Assembly: GCF_000012385.1 (NCBI RefSeq)
Contig: NC_007940.1
Coordinates: forward strand, 1,240,001-1,304,000
Origin: Rickettsia bellii RML369-C
GTDB lineage: Bacteria > Pseudomonadota > Alphaproteobacteria > Rickettsiales > Rickettsiaceae
Direction: 5' to 3'
Length of the DNA stretch: 64,000 nucleotides
Shown piece by piece: positions 14,736-24,889 of the stretch. Each line of letters begins with the position of its first letter. Position 1 is the stretch's first letter. Both the position numbers and the translations under genes were made by a program. Below the pieces are notes generated by a model. It was given only the letters and a program-made list of their open reading frames with translations, did no database searches and was not told the DNA's origin.

Positions 14736-16832
14736 TTATTTTTTAGCTTTAATAGTATCTGCAACTTGAGTTGGTACTTGATCATAATGATTAAATACCA
14801 TGCTATACTGAGCTCTACCTTGTGATAAAGATCTAAGCGTATTAACATAACCGAACATTTCAGCTAAAGGAACATATGCCTTGATCACTTGAGCATTACC
14901 TCTTGGCTCCATACCTTGAACTTGTCCTCTACGACTATTTAAATCACCAATAACATCACCCATATACTCATCTGGTGTAATCACCTCAACTTTCATAATC
15001 GGCTCAAGCAATTTAGGATTACCTTTAGGCATTCCCTCTCTAAATGCTGCTTTTGCTGCAATTTCAAACGCAAGTACGCTAGAATCCACATCATGGAAAG
15101 CACCATCAATTAATGTAGCTTTAAAATCGATCATAGGATAACCTGCAATTACGCCTGTTTCCCTAATGTTATTTAATCCTTTTTCTACGCCAGGAATATA
15201 TTCTTTAGGTACAGCACCGCCAACAATTTTACTTTCAAAAATGAAGCTCTTATTTTTATCTTCTTCTTTTAGATCTTTTACATCTTTTAGAGGTTCAAAA
15301 ATAATTTTTACACGTGCAAATTGACCTGCACCGCCTGATTGCTTTTTATGAGTATAATCAATTTCGCAAGCTTTAGTAATTGTTTCACGATATGCAACTT
15401 GAGGAGCTCCAATATTTGCTTCAACTTTAAACTCTCTTCTCATACGATCGATAATGATCTCTAAATGAAGCTCACCCATTCCTTTAATAACAGTTTGCCC
15501 TGTTTCTTGATCAGTTGAAGTTCTAAATGAAGGATCTTCAGCTGCTAAACGAGAAAGAGCTAGTCCCATTTTTTCTTGATCAACCTTTGACTTAGGCTCT
15601 ACTGCAAGCTCAATAACTGGCTCAGGGAATTCCATTCTTTCGAGAATTACTTTTTTATCTTCATCTGATAATGTATCACCAGTAGTAGTAGTATCTTTAA
15701 GCCCTGCTAATGCTACTATATCACCTGCTGATGCTTCTTTTACATCCTCACGGTTATTAGCATGCATTAATAGCATTCTACCTATTTTCTCTCTCTTATT
15801 CTTTACAGTATTAATAACAGTTGTTCCGGAAGTAATCTTACCTGAATACACTCTAATAAAAGTTAATGAACCAACAAACGGATCATTCATAATTTTAAAT
15901 GCTAAGGCAGAAAATGGCTCAGAAACAGAAATAGGGAAGTCTTTTTCTTCACCTGTACTAACTTCAACACCTTTTACTGTAGCAATATCAATAGGTGATG
16001 GTAAATAATCTACTACAGCATCAAGTAGAGGCTGTACGCCTTTATTTTTAAATGCACTACCACATAAAACTGGATAAAAAGCTGCTGAAATAGTACCTTT
16101 TCTTATTAACTTCTTAATCTCTTCTTCAGTTACTTCCTCACCAGACAAGTATTTTTCCATGATTTTATCGTCTAGCTCAACAACCATATCAAGCAAATTA
16201 GCACGATATTCTTCTGCTTTTGCTTTCATGTCATCAGGAATTTCTTGATAAGAATACTCAGCACCTAAAGACTCATCTTTCCAAACTACTGCTTGCATTT
16301 TAACAAGATCAACAACCCCTTTGAAATTTTCTTCAATACCTATTGGAAGCTGAATAACTAAAGGCTTTGCTCCTAAACGATCCTTGATCATGTCAACGCA
16401 TCTATAAAAGTCTGCTCCCATTCTGTCCATTTTATTGACAAAACACATTCTAGGAACATTATATTTATCAGCTTGTCTCCATACTGTTTCAGATTGAGGT
16501 TCAACACCTGCAACGCCATCAAACACTGCAACAGCACCATCAAGAACACGTAAAGAACGCTCTACTTCAATTGTAAAGTCAACGTGTCCAGGAGTATCAA
16601 TAATATTAATTTGTTTATCTTGCCATCTACAAGTAGTAGCAGCCGAGGTAATTGTTATACCACGTTCTTGCTCCTGCTCCATCCAGTCCATGGTAGCACC
16701 GCCCTCATGAACTTCACCTATTTTATGGGATTTACCTGTATAATATAGAATACGTTCTGTAGTAGTAGTTTTACCTGCATCAATATGAGCACATATACCG
16801 ATATTACGGATATTTTCAAGCTTTTTACTCAT
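14736..16832 (-). CDS. fusA: translation elongation factor G
   Basis: A 698-residue EF-G, the GTPase that drives translocation on the ribosome. G1 [10 protein letters not shown]3 DTPGH and G4 NKMD are all present. Domains II to V follow, with [14 protein letters not shown] in domain III and the C-terminal [13 protein letters not shown]. Its start is two bases past the rpsG stop region, with AGGGTAAC in the rpsG end as ribosome site. tuf does not follow; a tRNA-Trp gene and secE take its place. Confidence 0.98.
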   Translation of the reverse strand: MSKKLENIRNIGICAHIDAGKTTTTERILYYTGKSHKIGEVHEGGATMDWMEQEQERGITITSAATTCRWQDKQINIIDTPGHVDFTIEVERSLRVLDGAVAVFDGVAGVEPQSETVWRQADKYNVPRMCFVNKMDRMGADFYRCVDMIKDRLGAKPLVIQLPIGIEENFKGVVDLVKMQAVVWKDESLGAEYSYQEIPDDMKAKAEEYRANLLDMVVELDDKIMEKYLSGEEVTEEEIKKLIRKGTISAAFYPVLCGSAFKNKGVQPLLDAVVDYLPSPIDIATVKGVEVSTGEEKDFPISVSEPFSALAFKIMNDPFVGSLTFIRVYSGKITSGTTVINTVKNKREKIGRMLLMHANNREDVKEASAGDIVALAGLKDTTTTGDTLSDEDKKVILERMEFPEPVIELAVEPKSKVDQEKMGLALSRLAAEDPSFRTSTDQETGQTVIKGMGELHLEIIIDRMRREFKVEANIGAPQVAYRETITKACEIDYTHKKQSGGAGQFARVKIIFEPLKDVKDLKEEDKNKSFIFESKIVGGAVPKEYIPGVEKGLNNIRETGVIAGYPMIDFKATLIDGAFHDVDSSVLAFEIAAKAAFREGMPKGNPKLLEPIMKVEVITPDEYMGDVIGDLNSRRGQVQGMEPRGNAQVIKAYVPLAEMFGYVNTLRSLSQGRAQYSMVFNHYDQVPTQVADTIKAKK

Positions 16833-16834
16833 AT

Positions 16835-17326
16835 TTAGTTACCCTGCTTTGTTTTTTTAGGGCTAAAGTGTGAGAAAGCTTTATTAGCTTCAGCCATTTT
16901 ATGAGTGTCTTCTTTCTTCTTAATAGCAACACCTCTATTATTTGAAGCTTCAAATAATTCTTCAGCGAGTTTATCAATCATCATTTTTTCAGAACGCTTT
17001 GTTGCCGCTGTAATAATCCAACGAGATGCAAGAGCATAGCCTCTTCTTTCATCAACCGGAGTTGGAACTTGATAATTAGCTCCACCTACTCTTACAGAAG
17101 TTACTTCCAAATATGGCTTTACATTATTCATAGCATTACTGAAAGTCTGATACGGATCAGCTTTATGTTTCTTTTCAATTTTATCGAAAGCAGAATAAAC
17201 TATTTTTTCTGCGAGAGCTTTTTTTCCCTCTTTCATAATATTATTGATGAACCTAGAAAGTAAAACACTGTTATACTTCATATCAGGTAAAATTACTCGC
17301 TTTTCTGCGGCGTGACGACGTGACAT
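16835..17326 (-). CDS. rpsG: 30S ribosomal protein S7
   Basis: A 163-residue S7 that nucleates assembly of the 30S head. It begins [15 protein letters not shown] and contains [16 protein letters not shown] and [15 protein letters not shown]. It sits 25 bases after rpsL and is nearly joined to fusA, the usual str-operon order. The ribosome site is weak (GAGAGAAA). Confidence 0.97.
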   Translation of the reverse strand: MSRRHAAEKRVILPDMKYNSVLLSRFINNIMKEGKKALAEKIVYSAFDKIEKKHKADPYQTFSNAMNNVKPYLEVTSVRVGGANYQVPTPVDERRGYALASRWIITAATKRSEKMMIDKLAEELFEASNNRGVAIKKKEDTHKMAEANKAFSHFSPKKTKQGN

Positions 17327-17351
17327 TTGACTTTTTCTCTCTAACTAATAA

Positions 17352-17741
17352 TTATTTTTTTGTAGCTACAACTTGTTTACGAGGAGCACCATAACGTGAA
17401 CGACCTTGTTTACGCCCTTTAACTCCAGCAATATCATAAGCACCGAGTACCACGTGATATTTTACCCCTGGAAGATCAGGAACTTGCCCGCCTCTTACTA
17501 ATACTCTATCGTGCTCTTTCACACTATGTTTTTCACCAGGAATATAAACATTTACTGTTCTTTTATTACTTAAACGCACAGTTGCTACTTTACGAAGAGC
17601 TGAGTTAGGCTTTTTAGGAGTAACAGTTTTCACTACTAAACAAACTCCACTTTTAAAAGGATTAGCCTCTAACGCAGGAGATTTAGTTTTACGAACTTTT
17701 GATTTTCTTTCAAAACGTACTAATTGATTATATGTTGGCAT
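17352..17741 (-). CDS. rpsL: 30S ribosomal protein S12
   Basis: A 129-residue S12 of the decoding centre. It has [11 protein letters not shown], whose second Lys corresponds to the streptomycin-critical Lys43, and [14 protein letters not shown]. Both loops have ordinary streptomycin-sensitive residues. It is the first gene of the block; a GGAG ribosome site lies upstream and a palindromic element starts 35 bases further up. Confidence 0.97.
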   Translation of the reverse strand: MPTYNQLVRFERKSKVRKTKSPALEANPFKSGVCLVVKTVTPKKPNSALRKVATVRLSNKRTVNVYIPGEKHSVKEHDRVLVRGGQVPDLPGVKYHVVLGAYDIAGVKGRKQGRSRYGAPRKQVVATKK

Positions 17742-17775
17742 TAAAAAAACACTCCAAAAAAACTTACAAGTACCA

Positions 17776-17896
17776 CAGAGATTTCAAAAGTTGGAAGTCA
17801 AATAAGCGGTGAGACTGCACAGCGTACAAATAGTACGTGAGCAAAAACGAATCCCGAAATTTGACGTACCAAATCTTGAAATATCAAAGGTACATA
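17776..17896. repeat. RPE family D copy upstream of rpsL
   Basis: A palindromic element with outer arms ATTTCAAAAGTTGGAAGTCA and AATCTTGAAATATCAAAGGT. Inside are AAATAAGCGGTGAGACTGC and AGCGTACAAATAGTACGTGAG, the latter a small perfect hairpin. It is the clearest uninterrupted copy of this family in the window and lies in the 5' region of the rpsL transcript. Confidence 0.8.
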
Positions 17897-17904
17897 CGAT
17901 GATT

Positions 17905-17931
17905 AAAGGGCAAAAACTACTTTTGCCCTTT
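17905..17931 (-). terminator. hairpin between glnP-like gene and rpsL
   Basis: Perfect 11-bp arms (AAAGGGCAAAA with TTTTGCCCTTT) around a 5-base loop, 105 bases after the stop of the amino-acid permease gene on the minus strand. It is a good rho-independent candidate separating that gene from the rpsL operon. Confidence 0.65.
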
Positions 17932-18035
17932 GAATTTTAAATGATTTTACAAATGTAAATAATATATTTACACTGTCAAATTAAATTACACTAAATTTAA
18001 ATTATAATTACTTTTTCCATAAAAGCAAGTATGTT

Positions 18036-18692
18036 TTAACTAACAATTAGTTTTTTCTCTATTATTCTTGCTATAAAACTTATTAGCATCACTAAAATAT
18101 AGTAACAACAAGCGGCAACAATCATGGGGAAAAAATAATTATACGTCTCAAGCGATACAATTTGTGCTCTTTTCATCAAGTCCATTTCTCCAAACATTGA
18201 AATAATGGCTGACTCTTTGATTAAATTAATAAGCTCATTGGTTAGCGATGGAAAAATATTTTTAATTGCTTGTGGCAAAATTATATCTTTCATAATCAAA
18301 AATTTGGGGATAGCAAGAGCTTCTGCCGCCTCAAACTGCCCTTTATCAACTGCATTAATTCCTGCTCTTATTACTTCCGAAACATAAGCACCTGAATTAA
18401 GAGAAAAAGAAATAGCACCTGCCATAAATACAGTAAATTTAATACCTATTAAATAAGGTGATGCAAAATATATAATACTTAACTGAATTAATAAAGGTGT
18501 GCCTCTAAAAATGGAAGTATAAAAATCTGCGAAAAGTCTTAATGCACGATTTTTATTTACCTTACAAAGTGCTAGCAATACTCCTATAACTAGACCAAAT
18601 ATAACAGCAATAACGCTATATTTTAAAGTGATCAAAGTTCCTTCTACAATAAAAAGAATTTTTGGAGAAAATTTTATTAAATATTCAAACAT
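18036..18692 (-). CDS. glnP: polar amino-acid ABC transporter permease (GlnP-like)
   Basis: A 218-residue inner-membrane permease of the His/Glu/Gln (HAAT) family. It has about five hydrophobic spans and the signature FRGTPLLIQLSIIYF. The cytoplasmic EAA loop that docks the ATPase reads GQFEAAEALAIPKFLI...ILPQAI. The Gly normally at the fourth position after EAA is Ala here. The ATPase and binding protein are not adjacent, as is common in Rickettsia. Substrate (glutamine or another polar amino acid) is inferred only from the family. The start lacks a clear ribosome site. Confidence 0.88.
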   Translation of the reverse strand: MFEYLIKFSPKILFIVEGTLITLKYSVIAVIFGLVIGVLLALCKVNKNRALRLFADFYTSIFRGTPLLIQLSIIYFASPYLIGIKFTVFMAGAISFSLNSGAYVSEVIRAGINAVDKGQFEAAEALAIPKFLIMKDIILPQAIKNIFPSLTNELINLIKESAIISMFGEMDLMKRAQIVSLETYNYFFPMIVAACCYYILVMLISFIARIIEKKLIVS

Positions 18693-18730
18693 GTTTTTAG
18701 TGATATAATTTTTAGCTATTGTGTCAGATT

Positions 18731-18915
18731 TTTGTCATTGCGAGGAGCAAAGGACGTTATTGCATGGCTTGTTTATGTCATTCCACGGAGGCATTGCCCG
18801 CATGGATCATTTTCCCCTGTCACCCCGTGGCTTGTCCACGGGGTCCAGAAAACAGTAAAAGTACTAATACTTTTAGTATTTTAAGCTGGATCCCGCAATC
18901 AAGTTGCGGGATGAC
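18731..18915. repeat. RPE cluster between sdhA and glnP
   Basis: The spacer holds a partial family B end (GTCATTGCGAGGAGCAAAGG near 18736) and then a family A palindrome at 18819-18915. The family A arms are GTCACCCCGTGGCTTGTCCA and a non-matching right arm of the GTTGCGGGATGAC type. The arms pair only partly, so this copy is a mosaic. No gene is present; a short frame here is made of repeat sequence. Confidence 0.7.
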
Positions 18916-18970
18916 AGAGGGAAATCGATCCACACAACAACACCGCCGCAGGATAACACCAAGGATAATT

Positions 18971-20761
18971 CTAGTATACTCTCTTCGCTGGTGGAATTGC
19001 TTTCACTTCATCACTCAAAGTAGTTAAAGTAACAGGTTTGTAATCAAGCACCACCTTGCCGGCTTCATCAACCCCGCTAAGAGTGTGCTGCATCCATTCT
19101 TTATCATTACGATCGGGATAATCTTCCCTTGCGTGTGCTCCTCTGCTTTCTTTTCTGGCAGCTGCTGAATATACAGTTACTAAAGCCTGATCAAGTAAAT
19201 TATCTAGCTCTAAAGCTTCAACTAAATCGCTATTCCAAATTAAAGATTTATCATTAACTTTTATATCTTTGTAACCGCTTCTTATCTCGCTAATCATTTC
19301 TGCCCCCTCATCTAGCACTTCTTGAGTTCTAAACACTGAAGCATGACTTTGCATAGTTCTTTGCATTTTAAGCCTTAAATCTGCAACCGAGATATTACCG
19401 CTACTATGACGAATTTTATCAAATCTACTAATAATTTTTTCAAGGGCTTCTTCTGATACAGGCTTATGCGGACTTGCTGGCTTAATAAGCTCAGCTGCTT
19501 TTAGTGCTGCACTTCTGCCGAATACTACTAAATCAAGTAAGGAATTTGATCCTAGACGATTAGCTCCATGCACCGATACACAAGCGGCTTCACCGATCGA
19601 CATAAGACCTTTTACTACACTATTATGATTTTTGCCATCTTTAATTATTACCTGACCATGATAATTAGTAGGTATTCCACCCATATTATAATGCACTGTA
19701 GGAAGTACCGGTATAGGCTCTTTGGTTACATCAACACCAGCAAAAATTTTAGCTGTTTCAGAAATACCAGGCAAACGACTATGTACAATTTCAGGTGATA
19801 AATGATTTAAATGCAAGAATACATGATCTTTATGCTCTCCAACTCCTCGCCCCTCACGAATTTCGATAGTCATTGCTCTTGAAACCACATCCCGTGATGC
19901 TAAATCCTTTGCAGCCGGTGCATAACGCTCCATGAAACGCTCACCATTAGCGTTAACAAGATAACCACCCTCACCTCTAGCTCCCTCTGTTATAAGGCAA
20001 CCAGCTGAATATATTCCGGTCGGATGGAACTGGACAAACTCCATATCTTGCAGCGGCAAGCCTGCTCTAATCGCCATTCCGCCCCCGTCACCAGTGCAAG
20101 TATGAGCCGAAGTTGCTGAAAAATAAGCACGCCCATATCCGCCCGTTGCAAGTACTACATTATGTGCTCTAAAACAATGCAAGCTACCATCATCTAAATT
20201 CCAAGCAACTACTCCTCTACATTCACCATTTTCCATTAATAAATCAATAGCGAAATATTCGATAAAAAACTGTACTTTATGCTTTAATGATTGTTGATAT
20301 AAAGTATGAAGTATAGCATGTCCAGTACGATCTGCTGCTGCACATGTACGTTGTGCTGCCTTGCCTTTGCCATACTCGGTAGTCATGCCGCCAAAAGGAC
20401 GCTGATAAATTTTTCCCTCTTCGGTTCTTGAAAAAGGTACGCCGTAATGCTCAAGCTCTAAAATCGCATCCGGAGCATTCTTGCACATATATTCGATTGC
20501 ATCCTGATCGCCTAACCAATCAGAACCTTTAACCGTATCATACATATGCCAACGCCAATCATCCGCTCCCATATTACCAAGAGCTGCACTAATACCGCCT
20601 TGTGCTGCGACAGTATGGCTACGAGTCGGGAATAGCTTAGATATACAAGCCGTATTAAGACCCTCTTCAGCCATACCGAACGCAGCACGTAAACCTGCAC
20701 CGCCTGCCCCTACGACTATTACGTCAAATTTATGATGAATTATATTATACGATTTGGTCAT
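18971..20761 (-). CDS. sdhA: succinate dehydrogenase flavoprotein subunit
   Basis: A 596-residue catalytic subunit of respiratory complex II, oxidising succinate to fumarate. It has the FAD-binding [15 protein letters not shown], the flavin-linking SHTVAAQGG, the substrate-binding [21 protein letters not shown] and [17 protein letters not shown]. Its ATG overlaps the stop of the upstream toxin-like gene by one base (TAATG), so translation is probably coupled to it. sdhC and sdhD lie further upstream; sdhB is not in the window. Confidence 0.98.
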   Translation of the reverse strand: MTKSYNIIHHKFDVIVVGAGGAGLRAAFGMAEEGLNTACISKLFPTRSHTVAAQGGISAALGNMGADDWRWHMYDTVKGSDWLGDQDAIEYMCKNAPDAILELEHYGVPFSRTEEGKIYQRPFGGMTTEYGKGKAAQRTCAAADRTGHAILHTLYQQSLKHKVQFFIEYFAIDLLMENGECRGVVAWNLDDGSLHCFRAHNVVLATGGYGRAYFSATSAHTCTGDGGGMAIRAGLPLQDMEFVQFHPTGIYSAGCLITEGARGEGGYLVNANGERFMERYAPAAKDLASRDVVSRAMTIEIREGRGVGEHKDHVFLHLNHLSPEIVHSRLPGISETAKIFAGVDVTKEPIPVLPTVHYNMGGIPTNYHGQVIIKDGKNHNSVVKGLMSIGEAACVSVHGANRLGSNSLLDLVVFGRSAALKAAELIKPASPHKPVSEEALEKIISRFDKIRHSSGNISVADLRLKMQRTMQSHASVFRTQEVLDEGAEMISEIRSGYKDIKVNDKSLIWNSDLVEALELDNLLDQALVTVYSAAARKESRGAHAREDYPDRNDKEWMQHTLSGVDEAGKVVLDYKPVTLTTLSDEVKAIPPAKRVY

Positions 20762-21081
20762 TAAGTTAATTTTTTACTATATATTTTGGTTATATCCATG
20801 TTTTTATGTAGCACTCTAAGTATTTCAATTTTATTGTCAACTAGTGCATATAATATCATATGACTATTTATAGCTATTGACTTAACACTTTCAAAAATTT
20901 CTGGACGATTTATTCTTATGTGTGGAAAATTACAAATTTCTATACATTTATTATGTATTTGAGTTAAATATTTTTTTGTTATATCTTGCCCCCATACTTC
21001 TTCACTATAATATTTTATTTGCAACAAATCACTTTCAGCAATTCTAGTTAATTTGTAAGGCAATATTTTACTCATCATCAA
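20761..21081 (-). CDS. ParE/RelE-superfamily toxin inside the sdh operon
   Basis: A 106-residue small basic protein. [23 protein letters not shown] and the later [34 protein letters not shown] fit the ParE branch of the RelE/ParE fold. ParE members poison gyrase in other bacteria; that activity is only inferred. The start could be any of three ATGs at 21081, 21078 or 21075. It overlaps the end of the antitoxin gene by 14 bases and its stop overlaps the sdhA start by one base. The reading frame is intact. Confidence 0.8.
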   Translation of the reverse strand: MMMSKILPYKLTRIAESDLLQIKYYSEEVWGQDITKKYLTQIHNKCIEICNFPHIRINRPEIFESVKSIAINSHMILYALVDNKIEILRVLHKNMDITKIYSKKLT

Positions 21082-21304
21082 TCAAGTCTAAAATTGATTT
21101 TTCGCTGAATATATTATTTTTTGCTTGATATATTCCTACACCTACAGCTTGACGTAATAATTCCAATTTAACACTTTGAGCTTTTTCAAATTTATCTAAT
21201 AACCTTAAAGCCTCTGCAACTACTTCACTTTCATTATTGTACATTCCTGAGTTAACTTTAGCTGCTACCAATTCTTCTAAATTATTCGTTAAATTTATAT
21301 TCAT
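21068..21304 (-). CDS. ParD-like ribbon-helix-helix antitoxin
   Basis: A 78-residue protein with the ParD-type N terminus: a short beta strand (NINLTNNLEELVAAKV), then GMYNNESEVVAEALRLLDKFE, the ribbon-helix-helix DNA-binding unit. The C-terminal tail (residues 45-78) would wrap the toxin. It is preceded by a perfect AAGGAG ribosome site and starts 17 bases after the sdhD stop, so it is probably transcribed with sdhCD. As an autoregulator it might also act on nearby DNA; no operator was identified. Confidence 0.82.
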   Translation of the reverse strand: MNINLTNNLEELVAAKVNSGMYNNESEVVAEALRLLDKFEKAQSVKLELLRQAVGVGIYQAKNNIFSEKSILDLIDDE

Positions 21305-21321
21305 ACAAACACTCCTTATAT

Positions 21322-21699
21322 TTATCCCCTATAAAACACAGCTACTATAAAAGCTACGATAGTTAGAATACTAAATAGCTTCACTGCTATAATTAATGTA
21401 TTACGTAACTTGTTGCAGCTTATATAATCCTCTATTACTACCTGCATTCCAAGCATGGCATGATATAAAGAAGTAATTACTGCGATTAATAAAGGTATTA
21501 AATTAATAGGTCTTTTCAGCTCCCAAATAATAATATTTACATCACTATTTTTATTGGCTAGCGTAAAATATAGTAACCATAAAGAACACAACACTAATAT
21601 AATAGCGGTAATTCTTTGTAGCAACCAATGATGTGAACCACTTTTAGCAGAACCAGTATTTTTTGCTTTTACAATCTCTGCTCTAAAATCATATGTCAT
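21322..21699 (-). CDS. sdhD: succinate dehydrogenase membrane anchor subunit
   Basis: A 125-residue protein with three hydrophobic helices. The N-terminal GSAKSGSHHWLLQRITAI carries the conserved quinone-site and haem-region residues of SdhD (S-x-H-x-x-x-x-R-x-T), and LYHAMLGMQVVIEDYI provides the haem/quinone-side His. It anchors SdhAB to the inner membrane with SdhC. A 202-base spacer filled by an RPE separates it from sdhC. Confidence 0.92.
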   Translation of the reverse strand: MTYDFRAEIVKAKNTGSAKSGSHHWLLQRITAIILVLCSLWLLYFTLANKNSDVNIIIWELKRPINLIPLLIAVITSLYHAMLGMQVVIEDYISCNKLRNTLIIAVKLFSILTIVAFIVAVFYRG

Positions 21700-21781
21700 T
21701 AATTTTCTCTAAACACATTTTTTTTGTTATTAAGTATGTCATCCCGCATGCTTGTAGCGGTATCCAAAAAACGCCCTCGGT

Positions 21782-21890
21782 GTCATCCCGTGGCTTGGGA
21801 ACTAGATCCAGTAAAAATATAAATGCAATAACTTCTTAACTTGCTTTATCTCGCTTTATGCTGGATCTAGTTCCCAAGCCACGGGATGAC
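21782..21890. repeat. RPE family A copy with 30-bp perfect arms, between sdhC and sdhD
   Basis: Left arm 21782-21811 and right arm 21861-21890 are perfect reverse complements over 30 bases (GTCATCCCGTGGCTTGGGAA..., ending TCCAG). The 49-base centre contains TCTCGCTTTATG. The element sits inside the sdh transcript and can fold into a long hairpin in the RNA. A linker CGCCCTCGGTGTCAT precedes it. Confidence 0.9.
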
Positions 21891-21901
21891 AAATAATATT
21901 A

Positions 21902-22279
21902 CTACACCCACAACAATATCGTAAATAAGACGGAACAAATAACTACGCTCCAGCCTGTTAAATTAACTGCTTTTATAGAAAAGCCTAATCCAATATCCCA
22001 AAATAAATGTCTGATGCCGTTACATAAATGATAAAACCAAGCAAAGCTAGTTAGTATCAAACATATTTTTATAATGCAACAACAATTAGCTAGCTTTATA
22101 TAATTACTATCAAATTTACTGAGGATAAACCACCATGCCAAAATTGAAACTGCAAAAAATAAAGCTACCCCTGTCATACGATGCAAAATCGATAAGGTAG
22201 AACTTATTTGCGGCTTATATATAGTTAGATGCGGCGAAGTCGGACGCTTATTATAAATTTCTTGTTTGGTTTTAGTCAT
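21902..22279 (-). CDS. sdhC: succinate dehydrogenase cytochrome b556 subunit
   Basis: A 125-residue three-helix protein. It begins with RPTSPHLTIYKPQISSTLSI followed by LHRMTGVALF, the quinone-binding part of SdhC, and has WFYHLCNGIRHLFWD, whose first His is the haem b ligand. It is the first gene of the sdhCD-[toxin-antitoxin]-sdhA set on the minus strand. Confidence 0.95.
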   Translation of the reverse strand: MTKTKQEIYNKRPTSPHLTIYKPQISSTLSILHRMTGVALFFAVSILAWWFILSKFDSNYIKLANCCCIIKICLILTSFAWFYHLCNGIRHLFWDIGLGFSIKAVNLTGWSVVICSVLFTILLWV

Positions 22280-22310
22280 ATTATATTATTGGTTTGTATT
22301 ATACTTTTAA

Positions 22311-22432
22311 GACGAAGCTTTATTTGGAAAAGAGCAAGGCGTTTTGAAGCTTTTAACCGCAGCGTACATATAGTACGTGAGGATTAAAAGCAAAAAACAA
22401 CGTAGCCAATTTTTCAAACAAAGCGAGTATTA
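22311..22432. repeat. RPE family C copy at the 3' end of trhO
   Basis: It starts GACGAAGCTTTATTTGGAAA and ends CCAATTTTTCAAACAAAGCG followed by AGTATTA; the ends are imperfect inverted repeats. The centre has CCGCAGCGTACATATAGTAC. The right edge touches the stop codon of the rhodanese gene (22430-22432) on the minus strand. Other copies are at 29905-30010 and 49481-49606, with one nested at about 49148-49273. Confidence 0.8.
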
Positions 22433-23173
22433 CTTTCTCTCGAGCCAGTACCCTTCAGCGGGTGCTAAATCATCTGCCACCGCTCTTCTGTCATCAAAAA
22501 CAAAGCACTCACCTTGCCATAAATTATTCTTATTTTGCGTATCTTCTAGATATTGCAATATACCACCTTTTAAGTGATATACTTCTTCATGTCCCATACT
22601 TTTCAGTAAGCTAGTAGATTTCTCACAACGTATACCACCAGTACAGAACATCGCAATTTTCTTACCTTTAAGTAATTCAGCATTTTGCTCAACCCAAGCT
22701 GGAAATTGTTTAAATGTTTCAGTATATGGATTAATTGCCGCTTTGAACGTACCGACTTCCACTTCATAGTCGTTACGTGTATCCACTATAACATCTTGTT
22801 TCGTAATAAATTCATCCCAATCTTTTGTCTCTATATACTCGCCTTTAAACAAATTAACATTTAAATTGTCAACATTCATCGCAACGATTTCTTTTTTAAG
22901 CCTGACTTTTAACTTTTGAAAAGGATGTATTTCGCTGCAATTTATTTTAACATTCACGTCTTTCGTATTAGTTAGTTTTTTTAATTCTTCAAGTACAAGA
23001 TTTACACTTTCATATGAACCTGAAAAAGAACCGTTAAAGCCCTCTTTCGATAATAAGATAGTACCTTTAACATATTTTCTTTTACCGACAAATAATAGTT
23101 TCGGTATTAAGCTTTCCGGCTCTTCTATATTTACAAAACTATATGCACTTAAAATTGCAATTTTTTCACTCAT
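22430..23173 (-). CDS. trhO: tRNA uridine 5-hydroxylase, rhodanese-like TrhO
   Basis: A 247-residue UPF0176/YceA-family protein that hydroxylates uridine 34 of certain tRNAs. It has an N-terminal acylphosphatase-like domain ([13 protein letters not shown]) and a rhodanese domain with [17 protein letters not shown]. The active loop is [11 protein letters not shown], whose first Cys is catalytic, followed by [12 protein letters not shown]. It lacks the long C-terminal extension of the E. coli protein, as alphaproteobacterial members do. Its stop codon lies at the boundary with a family C palindromic element. Confidence 0.92.
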   Translation of the reverse strand: MSEKIAILSAYSFVNIEEPESLIPKLLFVGKRKYVKGTILLSKEGFNGSFSGSYESVNLVLEELKKLTNTKDVNVKINCSEIHPFQKLKVRLKKEIVAMNVDNLNVNLFKGEYIETKDWDEFITKQDVIVDTRNDYEVEVGTFKAAINPYTETFKQFPAWVEQNAELLKGKKIAMFCTGGIRCEKSTSLLKSMGHEEVYHLKGGILQYLEDTQNKNNLWQGECFVFDDRRAVADDLAPAEGYWLERK

Positions 23174-23212
23174 AAATTATGGTATTGGTTGTTTTTATTT
23201 TATATGGTTTAT

Positions 23213-23316
23213 GTCATCCCGTGGCTTGGGAACTAGATCCAGCATAAAGCGAGATAAATCGAGCTTTTTGTATTTTTATTATTTTTCTGGATCCCGTGGT
23301 CAAGCCACGGGATGAC
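23213..23316. repeat. RPE family A copy between degP and trhO
   Basis: A palindrome with arms GTCATCCCGTGGCTTGGGAA... and ...GGTCAAGCCACGGGATGAC. The left and right arms belong to different subtypes (one with TTGGGAACTAGATCC, one with CCGTGGTCAAGCC). They pair only in the outer 14 bases and the ATCCAG boundary. Confidence 0.8.
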
Positions 23317-23347
23317 ACTGTAACCTAATGCATAAGATAACGCTTAA

Positions 23348-24886
23348 TCACATTACAGATAATGGAACGAACATACTACTATCACCTCTCTCAATCAAAA
23401 GCAAAATATTTTGCTTTTCTGATTTTTTAGCATTTTCGTATAATTCTTCTAGTTTATTTATATCGCTTATGCTTTCTTGATTAACATTACTTACTAAATC
23501 ACCAACTCTAAAGCTACTATCTTCTTCATCAACATTTGTAATAACTAATCCTACTTTATCAACAGATATAGCAAATTTTTGCTTTAATTCCTCAGTCAAA
23601 TTACTAAAAGTGATATTACTCTTTGTAATAGACGTGCCATTATCTTCTTTCTTAGTAACTTTTTCTATATTTTCTTCCGCAGCTTCTTGTTTAACTTCCT
23701 CATTATCTGATGTCATTTTTATTGGTAGTTCTATTGCTTCTCCGTCTCGTAATACTTTTACTTTCACTTCTTGATCAACAGGAATATCAGCCACGATTAC
23801 ACGTAATCTTTTAGTGTTTTTAACTGTCTGCCCTGCAAACTCTAATATTATATCGCCTGTTTTAATGCCTGCTTTATCACCTGGATCATCTTTTTGTATT
23901 TTAGCAACTAACACACCATTAGTGTCTTTTAGCCCTAATCCTTCTGATATTTCTTCAGTCAAATCTTGTATTGTTACACCAAGACGCCCTCTATTTATTT
24001 TACCATCTTTTTTAAGACGCTCAATTATAGGCTTTGCAGTATTTGAAGGGATAGCAAAACCAATACCTATATTAGTGCCAAGCGGTGAGAAAATTGCCGT
24101 ATTTACACCAATTACTTTTTGGTCCAAATTAAACATAGGACCACCAGAATTGCCGTTATTAATTGCCGCATCTGTTTGGATAAAATTATCGACTATATTG
24201 TTAGTGTCAATATCAATATCTCGTCCTTTTGAAGAAATAATACCGGCAGTAACAGTACCACCAAGATTACCAAAAGGATTACCGATTGCAATAACCCAGT
24301 CCCCTACTCTTGCATCATTTGAGTCACCAAATTCTACGAAAGGCAGCGGTTCTTCAACATCTATTTTTAAAAGAGCTAAATCAGTTTTAGTATCACTACC
24401 TATTAATTTAGCTGGTAATTCAGTGTTATCGGCTAATTTTACATTAATTTTACTAACATTAGCAATCACGTGATAATTTGTAACTATCAAACCATTAGGC
24501 TCAATAATAAACCCAGAACCGAGCGGCATCGCTTTTGGAGTAGGATCAACTTCTTCAAGGTTGAGAGGTATGTTAAGACGTTCTAGAAAATCATTAATGA
24601 AATCCAGAGGTTTTTTTTCTTGTAAAGGATCTTTTTCTGCAGCTTCTGACTTACTATTAACATATTCTATAGTAGAAATATTAACAACAGCAGGGATTAA
24701 AGGCTCAACTATATCAGCAAAACTATAACGTGATGCATTATTTACTTTTAGAGGTATGGAATTTATTTCGGTAAATTCACTTTCCTCCTCCAAATCTATT
24801 GCTTTTGAAGATTTATTATTTTCTTTCGCTAAAATATTGTTATTAAATATTAAAATTATTATAATAAAAAATATTTTCAGATTCAT
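23348..24886 (-). CDS. degP: periplasmic serine endoprotease DegP/HtrA family
   Basis: A 512-residue periplasmic protease and chaperone. It has a signal peptide (residues 1-20, ending NNNILA), a trypsin-like domain with catalytic His139 (TNYHVIA), Asp169 (KTDLALLKI) and Ser247 (NNGNSGGPMFNL), and two PDZ domains (about residues 290-390 and 430-505). It starts three bases after hflC ends. hflK-hflC-degP is a conserved alphaproteobacterial cluster for membrane and envelope protein quality control. Confidence 0.97.
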   Translation of the reverse strand: MNLKIFFIIIILIFNNNILAKENNKSSKAIDLEEESEFTEINSIPLKVNNASRYSFADIVEPLIPAVVNISTIEYVNSKSEAAEKDPLQEKKPLDFINDFLERLNIPLNLEEVDPTPKAMPLGSGFIIEPNGLIVTNYHVIANVSKINVKLADNTELPAKLIGSDTKTDLALLKIDVEEPLPFVEFGDSNDARVGDWVIAIGNPFGNLGGTVTAGIISSKGRDIDIDTNNIVDNFIQTDAAINNGNSGGPMFNLDQKVIGVNTAIFSPLGTNIGIGFAIPSNTAKPIIERLKKDGKINRGRLGVTIQDLTEEISEGLGLKDTNGVLVAKIQKDDPGDKAGIKTGDIILEFAGQTVKNTKRLRVIVADIPVDQEVKVKVLRDGEAIELPIKMTSDNEEVKQEAAEENIEKVTKKEDNGTSITKSNITFSNLTEELKQKFAISVDKVGLVITNVDEEDSSFRVGDLVSNVNQESISDINKLEELYENAKKSEKQNILLLIERGDSSMFVPLSVM

Positions 24887-24889
24887 ATA

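Noticed and set aside
17972..17977. TTGACA on the minus strand upstream of rpsL as operon promoter
   Set aside because: No acceptable -10 hexamer at 16-18 bases, and the hairpin at 17905-17931 would lie just downstream.
18719..19027. A 102-codon frame overlapping the sdhA end
   Set aside because: Its sequence is translated palindromic-element DNA plus antisense sdhA; no coding signal of its own.
23814..24473. A 219-codon open frame antisense to degP
   Set aside because: It mirrors the codon structure of an unmistakable protease gene, has no ribosome site, and its translation resembles no protein I know.
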